Source: an uncultured Bacteroidota bacterium
Lineage (GTDB): Bacteria > Bacteroidota > Bacteroidia > Chitinophagales > Chitinophagaceae
DNA: 64,000 nucleotides
Assembly (NCBI GenBank): GCA_903824665.1
Contig: CAIJXT010000033.1
Location: 62,001 to 126,000, forward strand
Direction of reading: 5' to 3'
Shown: one piece after another, positions 31,862-41,685 of the stretch
How the letters are laid out: the number at the start of each line of letters is the position of its first letter
How positions within the stretch are numbered: position 1 is the stretch's first letter
Notes under the pieces: model-generated
What the model was told of the DNA's origin: nothing
Seen by the model: only the letters and a program-made list of their open reading frames with translations
Databases searched by the model: none
Position numbers and translations under genes: made by a program

Positions 31862-33139
31862 ATGAACTTAATAGCCGACTTACAGGAACGAAATCTGCTG
31901 CAGGACATCATGCCGGGCACCGAAGAACAATTGCTTAAAGAGGTGACCTCGGCCTATATAGGCTTTGACCCTACTGCCGATAGCCTGCATGTGGGCAATC
32001 TGGTACCCATAACGCTGCTGATGCGCCTGCAGCGCGCCGGCCACAAGCCCTACGCACTGGTAGGCGGTGCTACTGGCATGATAGGCGATCCCAGTGGAAA
32101 ATCGGCTGAGCGCAACCTGCTGGATATTGAGACCATACAAGCCAACTGTGCGGGAATCCGCAAACAACTGGAGCACTTCATAGACTTTAGCGAAAACACC
32201 CCAAATGCCGCTGTGATGGTCAACAACTACGACTGGTTCAAAGACTTTTCATTTCTCGGCTTCATACGTGATATTGGCAAGCACATTTCTGTAAACTACA
32301 TGATGGCTAAAGACTCTGTGAAGAACAGGCTGGAAACAGGGATGTCTTTTACAGAGTTTACGTACCAGCTTATACAGGGCTACGACTTCTTTCACTTGTT
32401 CAGGAACCACAATGTGCGCCTGCAAATGGGTGGCGCAGACCAGTGGGGCAATATCGTTACCGGTACAGAGCTTATACGCCGCAAGGGTGGCGGCGATGCT
32501 TTCGCATTTACATGCAAGCTGATCACGAAGAGCGACGGCAGCAAATTCGGGAAGTCGGAGAGTGGCAATGTGTGGCTGGACCGCAACCGCACCTCTCCCT
32601 ATCTCTTCTACCAGTTCTGGCTCAACCTGCCTGATGCCGACGCTGCACGTATGGCGCTGGTGTTTTCTTTCAGGCCGGTGGCTGAAATAAAGGCTATGAT
32701 CGCTGAACACGAAACGGCAACACACCTGCGCAAATTACAGAAAGCACTTGCCGAAGAAATGACCATTATGGTGCATAGTGAGGCCGACCTTTTGTTTGCC
32801 CAGCAGGCATCCGATATTCTCTTTGGGCAATCATCGGTGGCGACGCTGCGCACACTCAATGAGCAGCAACTGCTGGAAGTAATGGATGGCGTGAGGCAGG
32901 CCAATGGTGCCGCTGACGCGCTGACCGATGGGCTGGACCTTGTGACCTTCCTTGCAGATAGCGGCATTTTTGCATCGAAAGGTGAAGCTCGCAAAATGGT
33001 GCAGGGTGGCGGCATAAGTGTCAATAAAGAAAAGGTGACTACGGCTGACTTTAAGCTGACCCGGGAACACCTGCTCAACGGTAAGTATGTGCTGGTGCAA
33101 AAGGGCAAGAAAGACTACACGCTGGCCATATTCGGGTAA
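31862..33139 (+). CDS. tyrS: tyrosine--tRNA ligase
   Basis: YIGFDPTADSLHVGNLVPI; GGADQWGNI; KFGKSESGNVWLD; C-terminal S4 domain. Confidence 0.97.
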   Translation: MNLIADLQERNLLQDIMPGTEEQLLKEVTSAYIGFDPTADSLHVGNLVPITLLMRLQRAGHKPYALVGGATGMIGDPSGKSAERNLLDIETIQANCAGIRKQLEHFIDFSENTPNAAVMVNNYDWFKDFSFLGFIRDIGKHISVNYMMAKDSVKNRLETGMSFTEFTYQLIQGYDFFHLFRNHNVRLQMGGADQWGNIVTGTELIRRKGGGDAFAFTCKLITKSDGSKFGKSESGNVWLDRNRTSPYLFYQFWLNLPDADAARMALVFSFRPVAEIKAMIAEHETATHLRKLQKALAEEMTIMVHSEADLLFAQQASDILFGQSSVATLRTLNEQQLLEVMDGVRQANGAADALTDGLDLVTFLADSGIFASKGEARKMVQGGGISVNKEKVTTADFKLTREHLLNGKYVLVQKGKKDYTLAIFG

Positions 33140-33267
33140 TGACCCTATTGTTGGCTGATGAAACTGGACGGCACCATATGCTTATCTTCTGCGTTGTAAA
33201 TCTTGGCATTTACCAAGTTTAGATTTGTTGCACGTAATGACCTTTGCGGTAACAAAATATCTAAACA

Positions 33268-33702
33268 ATGAAAAAGCAAAAACTGATTCTGAACCTCTCC
33301 CGGGGTTTCATGGGACTGTCAGCACTGAGTATGCTGTCTGTAAGCCTGATGGCATTCGCTAATCCGCAATCTGTAATGGACCTGGTGCAGGTAAAGCTCA
33401 ACAATGCAGATGCATTCAGCTCTATAAGGGGGGTGTATGGCGGTGTGGGGCTAACGCTGTTTGTAAGCATTACCTATATGATGGTGAAGGATGTGAAACG
33501 GGGCCTTCTGTTTCTCTGTATGCTTTGGGGACTGTATGCGTTGTCGCGGCTGATGACTATAGGTATGGAGGGTAGCCTGGGTGCCTTTGGTACACAATGG
33601 CTGGTTACCGAAAGTCTGTTTTTTATTATTGCCCTTTCGCTGAGCATGGCTTACCGACCTGCCAAAGCAGCCAAAACAACCGGCAGCCCGGCATTTGCAT
33701 AA
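33268..33702 (+). CDS. DUF4345-like membrane protein
   Basis: Four predicted TM helices; RGVYGGVGLTLFV motif. Confidence 0.7.
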   Translation: MKKQKLILNLSRGFMGLSALSMLSVSLMAFANPQSVMDLVQVKLNNADAFSSIRGVYGGVGLTLFVSITYMMVKDVKRGLLFLCMLWGLYALSRLMTIGMEGSLGAFGTQWLVTESLFFIIALSLSMAYRPAKAAKTTGSPAFA

Positions 33703-33766
33703 ACTACTCTTTTGCCCTGAACATCGCCATGGGTAAATACCTGTTCGCCCTACCTATTATAAACGC

Positions 33767-33805
33767 AAAAAGTAAAACCGCCTATACAGGGCGGTTTTAC
33801 TTTTT
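33767..33805 (-). terminator. terminator of the rpsF-rpsR-rplI operon
   Basis: AAAAAGTAAAACCGCC...GGCGGTTTTACTTTTT 16-bp stem. Confidence 0.88.
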
Positions 33806-33821
33806 ATCTGTTCGAGAGCGA

Positions 33822-34268
33822 CTATTCGCTAACTACTTCGAATTCAATTTCAACAACATTGTCTTTACCAAAGTCAATGCTTGCTTTGTGTGTACCTGCT
33901 TCCTTCACATCATCAACGATGGAGATACGGCGACGGTCGATCTCGTATCCTTTCTGCTCGCGGATAGCGCGTGCGATCTGGATAGCTGTAACCGAACCGA
34001 AGATCTTGCCACTGATACCGATCTTGGCGCCCACTTTGATAGGTGATGCTTTGAGTACTTCGGTAACATTTGCGATTTCAGCGAGGAGTTTGTTTTCTTT
34101 CTTAGCCAGCTGTTTGCGACGCTCTTCCATTATTTTGGTATTGGATGAGCTTGCTTCGATGGCGTATTTCTGAGGTATCAGGTAGTTGCGGGCATAGCCT
34201 GGCTTCACTGCTACCATTTCGTGGGCTGCGCCCAGATTGTCAACATCTTTTATGAGAATAACTTGCAT
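33822..34268 (-). CDS. rplI: 50S ribosomal protein L9
   Basis: MQVILIKDVDNLGAAHEMVAVKPGYARNYLIPQ. Confidence 0.97.
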   Translation of the reverse strand: MQVILIKDVDNLGAAHEMVAVKPGYARNYLIPQKYAIEASSSNTKIMEERRKQLAKKENKLLAEIANVTEVLKASPIKVGAKIGISGKIFGSVTAIQIARAIREQKGYEIDRRRISIVDDVKEAGTHKASIDFGKDNVVEIEFEVVSE

Positions 34269-34274
34269 GATTTT

Positions 34275-34541
34275 TTACTTTAGAAGGTCAGTAACATATG
34301 GTAAAATAGCCATCTGGCGTGCTTTCTTGATCGCCTGCGATACTTTGCGCTGAAACTTCAGTGAGTTACCGGTGATACGACGTGGGAGCATCTTGCCTTG
34401 CTCATTAAGGAATTTTTTCAGGAATTCGCCATCTTTATAATCGATGTAGCGGATGCCCATTTTCTTGAAACGGCAGTATTTCTTCTGGCGCTTTTCCACA
34501 CGCTGTGTGGTAAGGAATTTTATTTCGTTCTGTTTAGCCAT
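34275..34541 (-). CDS. rpsR: 30S ribosomal protein S18
   Basis: [50 protein letters not shown]. Confidence 0.97.
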   Translation of the reverse strand: MAKQNEIKFLTTQRVEKRQKKYCRFKKMGIRYIDYKDGEFLKKFLNEQGKMLPRRITGNSLKFQRKVSQAIKKARQMAILPYVTDLLK

Positions 34542-34552
34542 TTTGCGTGTTT

Positions 34553-34915
34553 TTATGCGTTGTCAGCGGTTAAGTGTTTACTGCGCTTTCTGAGGTTGTA
34601 AGCAACCGCGAACTTGTCGAGGCTGGTAACCATGTGGCGCATAATGTTTTCGTCACGGTTCATCTGAACTTCAAGCTTTGCGTTGAGTTCTGAAGGAGCG
34701 AGAAATTCTACCACGAAATAAAGACCTGTGGTTTTCTTGGCTATTGGATAAGCCAGTGAGCGGAGCCCCCATACGTCTTCGTGAACGATCTGTGCGCCAT
34801 TTGATTTGAGGAAGTCTGTGTACTTCTTCTGAGCGTTCTTGTAGTCATCCTCGGCGAGCACCGGGGTGAAGATGACCATCAGCTCGTAATTCTGAAGGTT
34901 GTTTTCTGTTGCCAT
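34553..34915 (-). CDS. rpsF: 30S ribosomal protein S6
   Basis: [18 protein letters not shown]...[23 protein letters not shown]. Start moved to 34915. Confidence 0.96.
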   Translation of the reverse strand: MATENNLQNYELMVIFTPVLAEDDYKNAQKKYTDFLKSNGAQIVHEDVWGLRSLAYPIAKKTTGLYFVVEFLAPSELNAKLEVQMNRDENIMRHMVTSLDKFAVAYNLRKRSKHLTADNA

Positions 34916-35252
34916 AAATTTGTTTAAAATGTTAATCCCATCTCCCGGCAGGAACAATGGATACCAAAAAGACAGAATCAGGAACGAGTGTGAACGAATA
35001 ACGGCAAATGAGGCCTGTATTGCTTACATCCCATTCCATTTTCCGGTTTTTTGGCAGCCGGGAAATTTGGGAGTGCAAAGGTAAGGGATAGTTTTGTTTC
35101 GACCAAGAAAAATATAAACTTTTTATGCATCTTAATATCCTGTGGGTAACTTTATGATTGAATATCAGGCTTTTGCATTTTTCTAACATTGTGCATCATT
35201 AACTTTATAGAAGACTGGAAACCTAATCTAAATTTTTCATTAACATATTGTT

Positions 35253-35435
35253 ATGAATCGTAAGCCTGATCAACACAGCAAATCTACCATTATCAGTATT
35301 CCACTATTATTAAGGAAACTTGTGCGCAGTATTTCAGATCTGTTTCAGCCAGAGGAGGTAGAGGTGACTTTTAAGGTAGATGGAAAAAATACTACCTACA
35401 CCTATACCAAGGTACCGCAGAAACAGGTAGCCTGA
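35253..35435 (+). CDS. small hypothetical protein
   Basis: 60-aa ORF with acidic centre and no overlapping alternative; weak support. Confidence 0.4.
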   Translation: MNRKPDQHSKSTIISIPLLLRKLVRSISDLFQPEEVEVTFKVDGKNTTYTYTKVPQKQVA

Positions 35436-35626
35436 GTGGTACTAGCAAAACCGCGAGCCATGACACCTGCCAAATGGCCGTGGACAAACTGCCCGCTGCC
35501 TTGTGCGGCCTGACTGACAGCCGGCTGATGAATACAGAATTGCGCAATCCGGACAAAAAATTTGCTGTGTGCAATTTCGCACCTAACTAATTGATTTACA
35601 ACAATATAGTATTTTTACTGCTCCCC

Positions 35627-35954
35627 ATTTTTGCGCAAAAATTGCGCACTTGCTTCCCACTTTGCGCAGTGATTAGTACCTGCCTCGTCCTGAAATTGGT
35701 TTACACGTTTTGTCGTACGCCCGATAGAATTGCAGTCTATTTTTTGCTTGCTGGCAATGAAAGATATAAATATCTGCTGCCAAAAGACCTGCCGCCCAGC
35801 CAGCAAATGACAGTAACGGGATAGACAAAGGGTGCCATACAACCAAGCAACACAAAATTGCGCACCCGAACTGAAAATATTCTCAAAAACACAAACGGCT
35901 GATAATCAAATAGATAGCAAAATATTTTTGCGCACTTTTTGCGCACTTGCTGCC
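35627..35954. repeat. pair of 31-bp direct repeats, ATTTTTGCGCA-N5-TGCGCACTTGCTkCC (35627-35657 and 35924-35954)
   Basis: Copies match outside a 5-nt core and one T/G; offset 297 bp; further TGCGCA at 35541, 35663 and 35859. Confidence 0.75.
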
Positions 35955-36328
35955 ATGAGTTAAATTGAAATATATAGTTTTAGTACGGCAGATAATATGC
36001 CACAAAAACCGCGCCAAAAAAGTGACCTCTCCCTCGTATATGGAGAAGGTTTGGTCGAATGGGTACGGTGGGATAAAATTGCATCATCCGGGAAGTTACT
36101 ACTGCTGTTCCCTCATTGCGCGGGATTGCTTCTGCCCGCAGCTACGCGCAATGCCAGGCGCTGGGATCGCAATGACACGCAAGTATTGGGAGGGGCGGCA
36201 ATCCGAAGATTTGTTGGCGGTATGACGACGGCAGACGCCGGTCAAGCAAAAGTGTAGTTGGCGGGGACGCCAAAAATGGCAGAATTATGCGGCCACAAAT
36301 AGTAGCCGATAACAGACCTGGTATCCAT

Positions 36329-39100
36329 CTACCATTTTACAAACTTCCTTATTTCGCTACCCTGCTCTCCCTTCAACGTTACATAATACACGCCTTTGGG
36401 AAGATGATCTACATTCAATCTGAGCTGTGATTGCAACATTGATTGCTGCAGCACCTGCTGGCCGATCGTATTGGTGATAGTTAGCGCGTTGAAAATACCC
36501 GGCATAACTTTTATAGTCAGTTCGCTGGTAGTGGGGTTGGGAAAGATGGCTATCTCGTTGTATTTGGCAGAAGTTGCGATGTCTGCAGGTATGGGGCAGC
36601 CTTTTGTGTTTGCAACAGTGTTGGTCATGAGGACATCATTGTAGTCGAAATAAATACCAACGCGGCTATATGCAGCAACGCCAATTGCCATACCCGGTTT
36701 GTTCCTGATCGTGTACATAAATGCGCCGTCACGGTTTTCGTGGTCGGAGCTATCGGCGAGATTAATATCGGGGAAATCGAACTTCAGTATTGTTCTGCCG
36801 TTGGCTATGTGTTTTGAAATGAACATGGTATGTGTGCTCAATTCGATGTTGAATGTGGAAGGGTCAAGCCAGGACGATAGAGTATCCATCACATAGATAT
36901 TCTCTGCGGGCGCGCTGCCGATATTCTCGAAATGTACTGTGAAATGGAAGGTGGTATCGTTATCGAAACAGCGAGGCGATACCTCAATAGCGTTGGGGTC
37001 GCAAGAGGTGCGTACGGTATCGGTACGGATAATGACATTGTTAGTCATATTGACATCGATGGGGCCGCCGGTGGTGGCTACAGAAATGTGTTCATTCACA
37101 GTGTCACCATCGGTTGGGTAGGGCACCGCGGGGTTGTGCCACACTACAAAGTACAGACTTAACGGGGCTACATCGGTACTGTTCAGTGCCGAAAGGCTCC
37201 ATGTAAGGGACGTGGCAGTTGAAGATACCGGTGGCGGTTTTGCGCCCGTGGTATAGCGGTATTTGGGACTAAAATTTAAAGTAACCGATGCGTCTGAATT
37301 GAGGCAGCCATTGTTGCGCACATAAATTCGACCCCATTGGTCGTTGGGCCCGGTGACTGGTACATGAGCACTTACCTGCAGGTCTGATGCAGCAGGTGAA
37401 ATACAGTCAAGGGCAGCATAACGTACCGGATTTGCATTTAAACCAGCAACTAGTGTATCACGCAGGATACCCGTAGCCGGACAGGATGGATACAGGCCCG
37501 GCGGCGCTGATATAATCCTAAATGTATAGATATCACCCGGATTGCCATAGGCTAGGTAAGAGAATCCACTTGTGGTGACCATAGTATCGACCGGCACTCC
37601 ATTGGAATCTATTTCTGTTACGATAGACCTAGCGAGGAACTTATCGGTGCCGTCTTTTACACAATTAAGGTCGGCATCATTGTAGAATTTCACCGCCATT
37701 TGTGAACAATACACATGATTGTAGCTGTAACTGAAGGAATCGACGGGCACGCCCGAGTAGCATAAAACGTGCTTTATGGTGTATGTGCCAGAAACAGAAT
37801 ACGCACGACCGGCAAGCACATAGCCCCCAATGCCCGACCAGGAAGCGCCTACAACAAGTGTATCGCCTGTACCATCGCCATAGTATGTTCTGATGGTGGT
37901 GCCGGGTAGATAGCTATGCGTACGGACTGTAAGCCGGGGGCCGGAGCACTGTCTAAAAATATTGACATAAAAACTGTCGGAAGAATATGCCCCGGGGGAC
38001 CCACCACCGGAACCAGTAAGGGGCACCATTGGAGCGTAAGTAAATTTTTTGGCTCTCTCGCCGAAGTCAGAATAATAAACTGTGCTCGTTGCAGTATGCA
38101 ACCAAATCATGTACGGATCTACATTTGCAGAGAGTGCCGGAGCACCTTCGGCGGAACTCCCGCTGAAAGGAGCTCCCGCTATGGTATTTACTAGCCCCGT
38201 TACCGCGTCAACACGGCGAATACGGGTAAGAGCCTTGTCGGCAATAAAAATGTTTCCGGCTCCATCTACCCGGCATGAATGAAGGGTAATGATGTCCATG
38301 TTTGTTGCCGGTATACCATCGTCGTCTGAGCTGCCGCCCCCTGCTACCGTTGTAATAAGGCCGGTAGCAGCATCGATCTTTCTTATTTTTTCCGTCATGG
38401 CACCGCCGACTACGTATAAGTTTCCCGCATTGTCCATACATATGCTTTTTGCGCTACCGATAATTGAGGCATTGGTAGCAGGAACTCCATCTGCAGTAGA
38501 GGTACCACCACCCGCTATAGTAGTTATTAAACCCGTTGCCGCATCTACTTTTTTGATCCTGTCACCTGATCCTACGTAAATGTTACCCGCACTATCAACA
38601 AAAACATGATTTAAACTCAGTACTGCAATAGTGGCAGGTATTCCATCAGCAGGAGAAGTGCCGCCTCCAGCGACGGTAGTTATGATACCTGTAGCGCTAT
38701 TTACTCTACGCACCCGAGTATTGTCTGATATATAAATGTCACCCGTAGCCGTAACATGAATACCCCTGATATTGCTGCTTAACAATGCTGCAGAGGCAAG
38801 CCCGCCATCACCAGCAAAGCCCGAATAACCGGAAATGCCTGCCACAGTATATATAAGCCCGGAACCAGCATCTATCATCCTAATTACACTCCGACCTCTG
38901 TCTGCGACATAGAGATTCCCGGCAGCGTCTGTAGCAATTCCAGTTGTATAATCGAATAGCGCATTGGTGGCAGGTACACCTTCGACCGTAGATGAACCAC
39001 CACCGGCAGCAGTATATACCCCACCAGCCTGTGCAAAGGCGGAATGTGCATGAAACATAAGAAGTACGAAAAGCAGGATAATAGGGTAACTCTTTTTCAT
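36329..39100 (-). CDS. secreted NHL-repeat beta-propeller protein with T9SS sorting domain
   Basis: Signal peptide; repeated VDAATGLITTVAGGGxSxxDGxPATNA units; C-terminal IAIFPNPTTSELTIKV. Confidence 0.88.
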   Translation of the reverse strand: MKKSYPIILLFVLLMFHAHSAFAQAGGVYTAAGGGSSTVEGVPATNALFDYTTGIATDAAGNLYVADRGRSVIRMIDAGSGLIYTVAGISGYSGFAGDGGLASAALLSSNIRGIHVTATGDIYISDNTRVRRVNSATGIITTVAGGGTSPADGIPATIAVLSLNHVFVDSAGNIYVGSGDRIKKVDAATGLITTIAGGGTSTADGVPATNASIIGSAKSICMDNAGNLYVVGGAMTEKIRKIDAATGLITTVAGGGSSDDDGIPATNMDIITLHSCRVDGAGNIFIADKALTRIRRVDAVTGLVNTIAGAPFSGSSAEGAPALSANVDPYMIWLHTATSTVYYSDFGERAKKFTYAPMVPLTGSGGGSPGAYSSDSFYVNIFRQCSGPRLTVRTHSYLPGTTIRTYYGDGTGDTLVVGASWSGIGGYVLAGRAYSVSGTYTIKHVLCYSGVPVDSFSYSYNHVYCSQMAVKFYNDADLNCVKDGTDKFLARSIVTEIDSNGVPVDTMVTTSGFSYLAYGNPGDIYTFRIISAPPGLYPSCPATGILRDTLVAGLNANPVRYAALDCISPAASDLQVSAHVPVTGPNDQWGRIYVRNNGCLNSDASVTLNFSPKYRYTTGAKPPPVSSTATSLTWSLSALNSTDVAPLSLYFVVWHNPAVPYPTDGDTVNEHISVATTGGPIDVNMTNNVIIRTDTVRTSCDPNAIEVSPRCFDNDTTFHFTVHFENIGSAPAENIYVMDTLSSWLDPSTFNIELSTHTMFISKHIANGRTILKFDFPDINLADSSDHENRDGAFMYTIRNKPGMAIGVAAYSRVGIYFDYNDVLMTNTVANTKGCPIPADIATSAKYNEIAIFPNPTTSELTIKVMPGIFNALTITNTIGQQVLQQSMLQSQLRLNVDHLPKGVYYVTLKGEQGSEIRKFVKW

Positions 39101-39322
39101 AAATAATAGTGTTTATTCCTGATAGTCATATGAAGGTAAGAAAATAGTTGGATAAATACGAATATTTAGAAAGAACAATTGCTTATGGCAGCCTCTTACA
39201 AGGACAGACAACGACGAGATAAAGTGGGTGTACCAATTGTGTTGTAGATGCTGTTCAGGTTTTACTGAAACTATCAAAGGTGTTGGTGGTAGGAGTGTTG
39301 AAGCAGGATGGTAAAGAACAAA

Positions 39323-39361
39323 GGTGTTCCGGGTGCACCCAGAGGGCACAACCGGAACACC
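39323..39361 (-). terminator. long-loop terminator hairpin downstream of the lmo0937-like gene
   Basis: GGTGTTCCGG ... CCGGAACACC perfect 10-bp stem; minus-strand tail TTTGTTCTTT. Confidence 0.65.
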
Positions 39362-39405
39362 GTGCATGGCGTATAAAAACGTGGTACTGACCGCACAAGG
39401 CGGGG

Positions 39406-39561
39406 CTACACGATTCTGTTGCCTTTGAAGATACGGAGTATCACAGAGATGAGGGCGATGACAAGGAGTACGTGTATAACACCACCCACATTGTACCCGA
39501 TAAACCCAATGGCCCAGCCTATAACCAGGATAACAGCGATTACATACAGCAGATTTCCCAT
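39406..39561 (-). CDS. lmo0937-family (DUF5670-like) small membrane protein, 51 aa; absent from ORF track
   Basis: Hand translation MGNLLYVIAVILVIGWAIGFIGYNVGGVIHVLLVIALISVILRIFKGNRIV*. Confidence 0.85.
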   Translation of the reverse strand: MGNLLYVIAVILVIGWAIGFIGYNVGGVIHVLLVIALISVILRIFKGNRIV

Positions 39562-39602
39562 AAAATTTGAGTTGTTTTAGATCGGTTGGAACAAACCGGT
39601 GA

Positions 39603-40169
39603 TTAAAAATGGATAGCCAGACCGAGGGTAGATACCCCGGTAGAGAGATCGAGGAATATGCCGGCTTTGCGGCTAACATGGTATTCGGCACCGAGGTGCA
39701 GATCGAGATACAATGCTCCGGTACCACGGCGAATGGTGGTTTGTCCGTAGTAGCCATTTTCCCAGGTGGTTTTGCGGTACACAAACCCAACAGATCCGGC
39801 AGCATAGATATCCCACTTCTTGTTGAGCCCGAGGAGTTTGTCGAAATAGTAGGTGCCCTTGACGCCCAGCGGAATAACGGTTTCGCGGTACGAATAGTCG
39901 CGGTAAGGATTGGACGGATTGCCCCAGTAGTAGTAGTTGGAGTAAGAAAAGTAGTTGATAAACGGTGCCAGTGTAAAGCTGCGCACAACGGGAAACTCAT
40001 AGTCGGCATGGAGTACCGGTGTAGTAGACCCTACGTAGCTGTAATAACCGAGCCCTACCCCAAGATTGAGGGTATTGCCGTACCGTTCGTTGTTGTGCGC
40101 TGTCTGTGCGATGCCTGATGTACCTACCAGCAGAATGCTGGCTATGATCAGAAAGTTTGTAAGTTTCAT
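39603..40169 (-). CDS. outer-membrane beta-barrel protein
   Basis: Signal peptide; alternating aromatic strands (LNLGVGLGYYSYVGSTTPVLHADYEF...). Confidence 0.75.
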   Translation of the reverse strand: MKLTNFLIIASILLVGTSGIAQTAHNNERYGNTLNLGVGLGYYSYVGSTTPVLHADYEFPVVRSFTLAPFINYFSYSNYYYWGNPSNPYRDYSYRETVIPLGVKGTYYFDKLLGLNKKWDIYAAGSVGFVYRKTTWENGYYGQTTIRRGTGALYLDLHLGAEYHVSRKAGIFLDLSTGVSTLGLAIHF

Positions 40170-40397
40170 TGTAGTTGTTTGTAAAGGAATGATAAGAAAC
40201 TGCGGTGGTGCAGGTAGCGCCCCCCCGGATACGCAACGGGTAGAATAGCCATTGTGGCTACTCTGCCCGGTATGCTGTGCTATGGTCAGTGGCTGGTGGC
40301 ATAGACAACATCAGAAAGCGTAATCTGCATTTTCATGGTGCATGATAGATGAACTGCCTGCGTTAACCGGCTTATGAAACCGGCAGGCAGATCGGAT

Positions 40398-40838
40398 TTA
40401 TTTGTTGTTTTTCACGGTCATATCTCTGAACGCGTCACCCAGTCCATCCATATCATGACTGAATTCAGTTTTGTAATTTTCCCAGTTGTCCCGTCCATCG
40501 GCCTTATACTCTTCCATTTTCCTTTTCATTTCAGCATTCTTCAGCTCCAGTGCGGCGATCTTTTCGCGGTATTCGGCTTTAGATTTCACTTTGTCGGTTT
40601 CGAGGTCTGCCTTGAGTTCGGCAAGTGCTTTATCGTTGGCGGCAATGCGTTCGTTGGTAGCGATGCGGTATTTTTCAACATCGGCCAGGTAGGCGTCAGT
40701 AGCCTCATCGAGATGGGCATTGGCTTCTGCAACATTCTCCTGTGCGTCTACAACATTGTCTTTAGGACTGTCGCAAGCCACCAAAGATGCGCTGGCTATG
40801 AGTATAGCGGCGGCGGCGGTAATAATCGGATTTTTCAT
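40398..40838 (-). CDS. coiled-coil lipoprotein (stress-type)
   Basis: Lipobox ASLVACDS followed by charged coiled coil. Confidence 0.7.
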   Translation of the reverse strand: MKNPIITAAAAILIASASLVACDSPKDNVVDAQENVAEANAHLDEATDAYLADVEKYRIATNERIAANDKALAELKADLETDKVKSKAEYREKIAALELKNAEMKRKMEEYKADGRDNWENYKTEFSHDMDGLGDAFRDMTVKNNK

Positions 40839-40879
40839 TTTATGGTTTTTATCGGGTGATCAATAGATAATGTGTGTTA

Positions 40880-41068
40880 TTATAGCTGAGAGATGATCTT
40901 TCTGATCTCTTCTTTTGTTTTACCCAGCTTTATCTGCAGGCGGCCTATCAGCTCATCCTGCTTGCCTTCTACGAGCAGCAGGTCGTTATCGGTGAGCATA
41001 GCGAACTGTTGTTTCAGTTTTCCTTTTGCTTCATTCCAGTTGCCTTTGAATTCTGTTCCGTTTATCAT
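40880..41068 (-). CDS. CsbD family protein
   Basis: [55 protein letters not shown]. Confidence 0.93.
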   Translation of the reverse strand: MINGTEFKGNWNEAKGKLKQQFAMLTDNDLLLVEGKQDELIGRLQIKLGKTKEEIRKIISQL

Positions 41069-41103
41069 TTTGATTGGTTTTTGATTTGTTTAAAAGTGAA
41101 AAT

Positions 41104-41120
41104 GTTGCAGGTGCTGCAAC
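41104..41120. repeat. inverted repeat GTTGCAG-GTG-CTGCAAC
   Basis: Perfect 7-bp arms between the 41126-41437 gene and csbD; possible attenuator or terminator. Confidence 0.5.
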
Positions 41121-41125
41121 CGGTT

Positions 41126-41437
41126 TTATAAGAAGATGATCAACAAAATAAGTATGAGGATAAGCGCGCCTGCAGAAATGTAAACACCACCACCGATGTC
41201 GCTCAACTGCTTCTTTATAGAACGAACCTCTTTTCTTACGGATTGCTTCTCGAGACGGGTCATCGAAGTTCTGTCCATGGATTTGATCACATTGAGCCGG
41301 GCAATGAGTGCGTTAGCAGCCGCAGATTCGGTAGCAGCCCCTGCCGTGGCAACCGCAACGGTTGCAGCTTTGGACTGAGTGGGTAAAAATGTCAATGACA
41401 TGCTGGCTATCATCATAAATACGAATATTCTTTTCAT
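41126..41437 (-). CDS. small secreted/membrane protein of unknown function
   Basis: Signal MKRIFVFMMIASMSLTFLPTQSKAA, C-terminal TM helix. Start moved to 41437. Confidence 0.65.
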   Translation of the reverse strand: MKRIFVFMMIASMSLTFLPTQSKAATVAVATAGAATESAAANALIARLNVIKSMDRTSMTRLEKQSVRKEVRSIKKQLSDIGGGVYISAGALILILILLIIFL

Positions 41438-41473
41438 TTTGTTTCTTTTTCGTGTGAAGGAATTATCACAACA

Positions 41474-41541
41474 CAAAGGTGAGACAGTGGGGGGCGATTT
41501 CTGTTACATGATGGAAGCAGATAGTTACATCTTTCACACCC
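41474..41541 (-). promoter_or_regulatory. shared regulatory module, site A
   Basis: Minus strand GTGTGAAAGATGTAAC (41541-41526), TGTAAC (41508-41503), CCTTTG (41479-41474). Confidence 0.6.
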
Positions 41542-41685
41542 TATACAGCTGCCGGTAGCAAATAAAAAGGAGCGGATGACTGGTGAAATAGGGTCCAACA
41601 ATATCATCCGCTCCCAACGGAAATTCTTGCCTGCATGATGTGGTGCCAGATACCGCGGCACAAATGCGATAACAGGCTACAGCTG

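Noticed and set aside
35965-36257. Two overlapping 86-aa ORFs
   Set aside because: Lie in the repeat-rich gene-poor interval, overlap each other in different frames and have no family features.
38150-39000. Possible DNA repeat or mobile element
   Set aside because: Periodicity is explained by NHL beta-propeller blades in the 36329-39100 protein.
39113-40009. 298-aa minus-strand ORF
   Set aside because: Overlaps the beta-barrel gene and the 51-aa membrane gene in another frame; composition is not protein-like.
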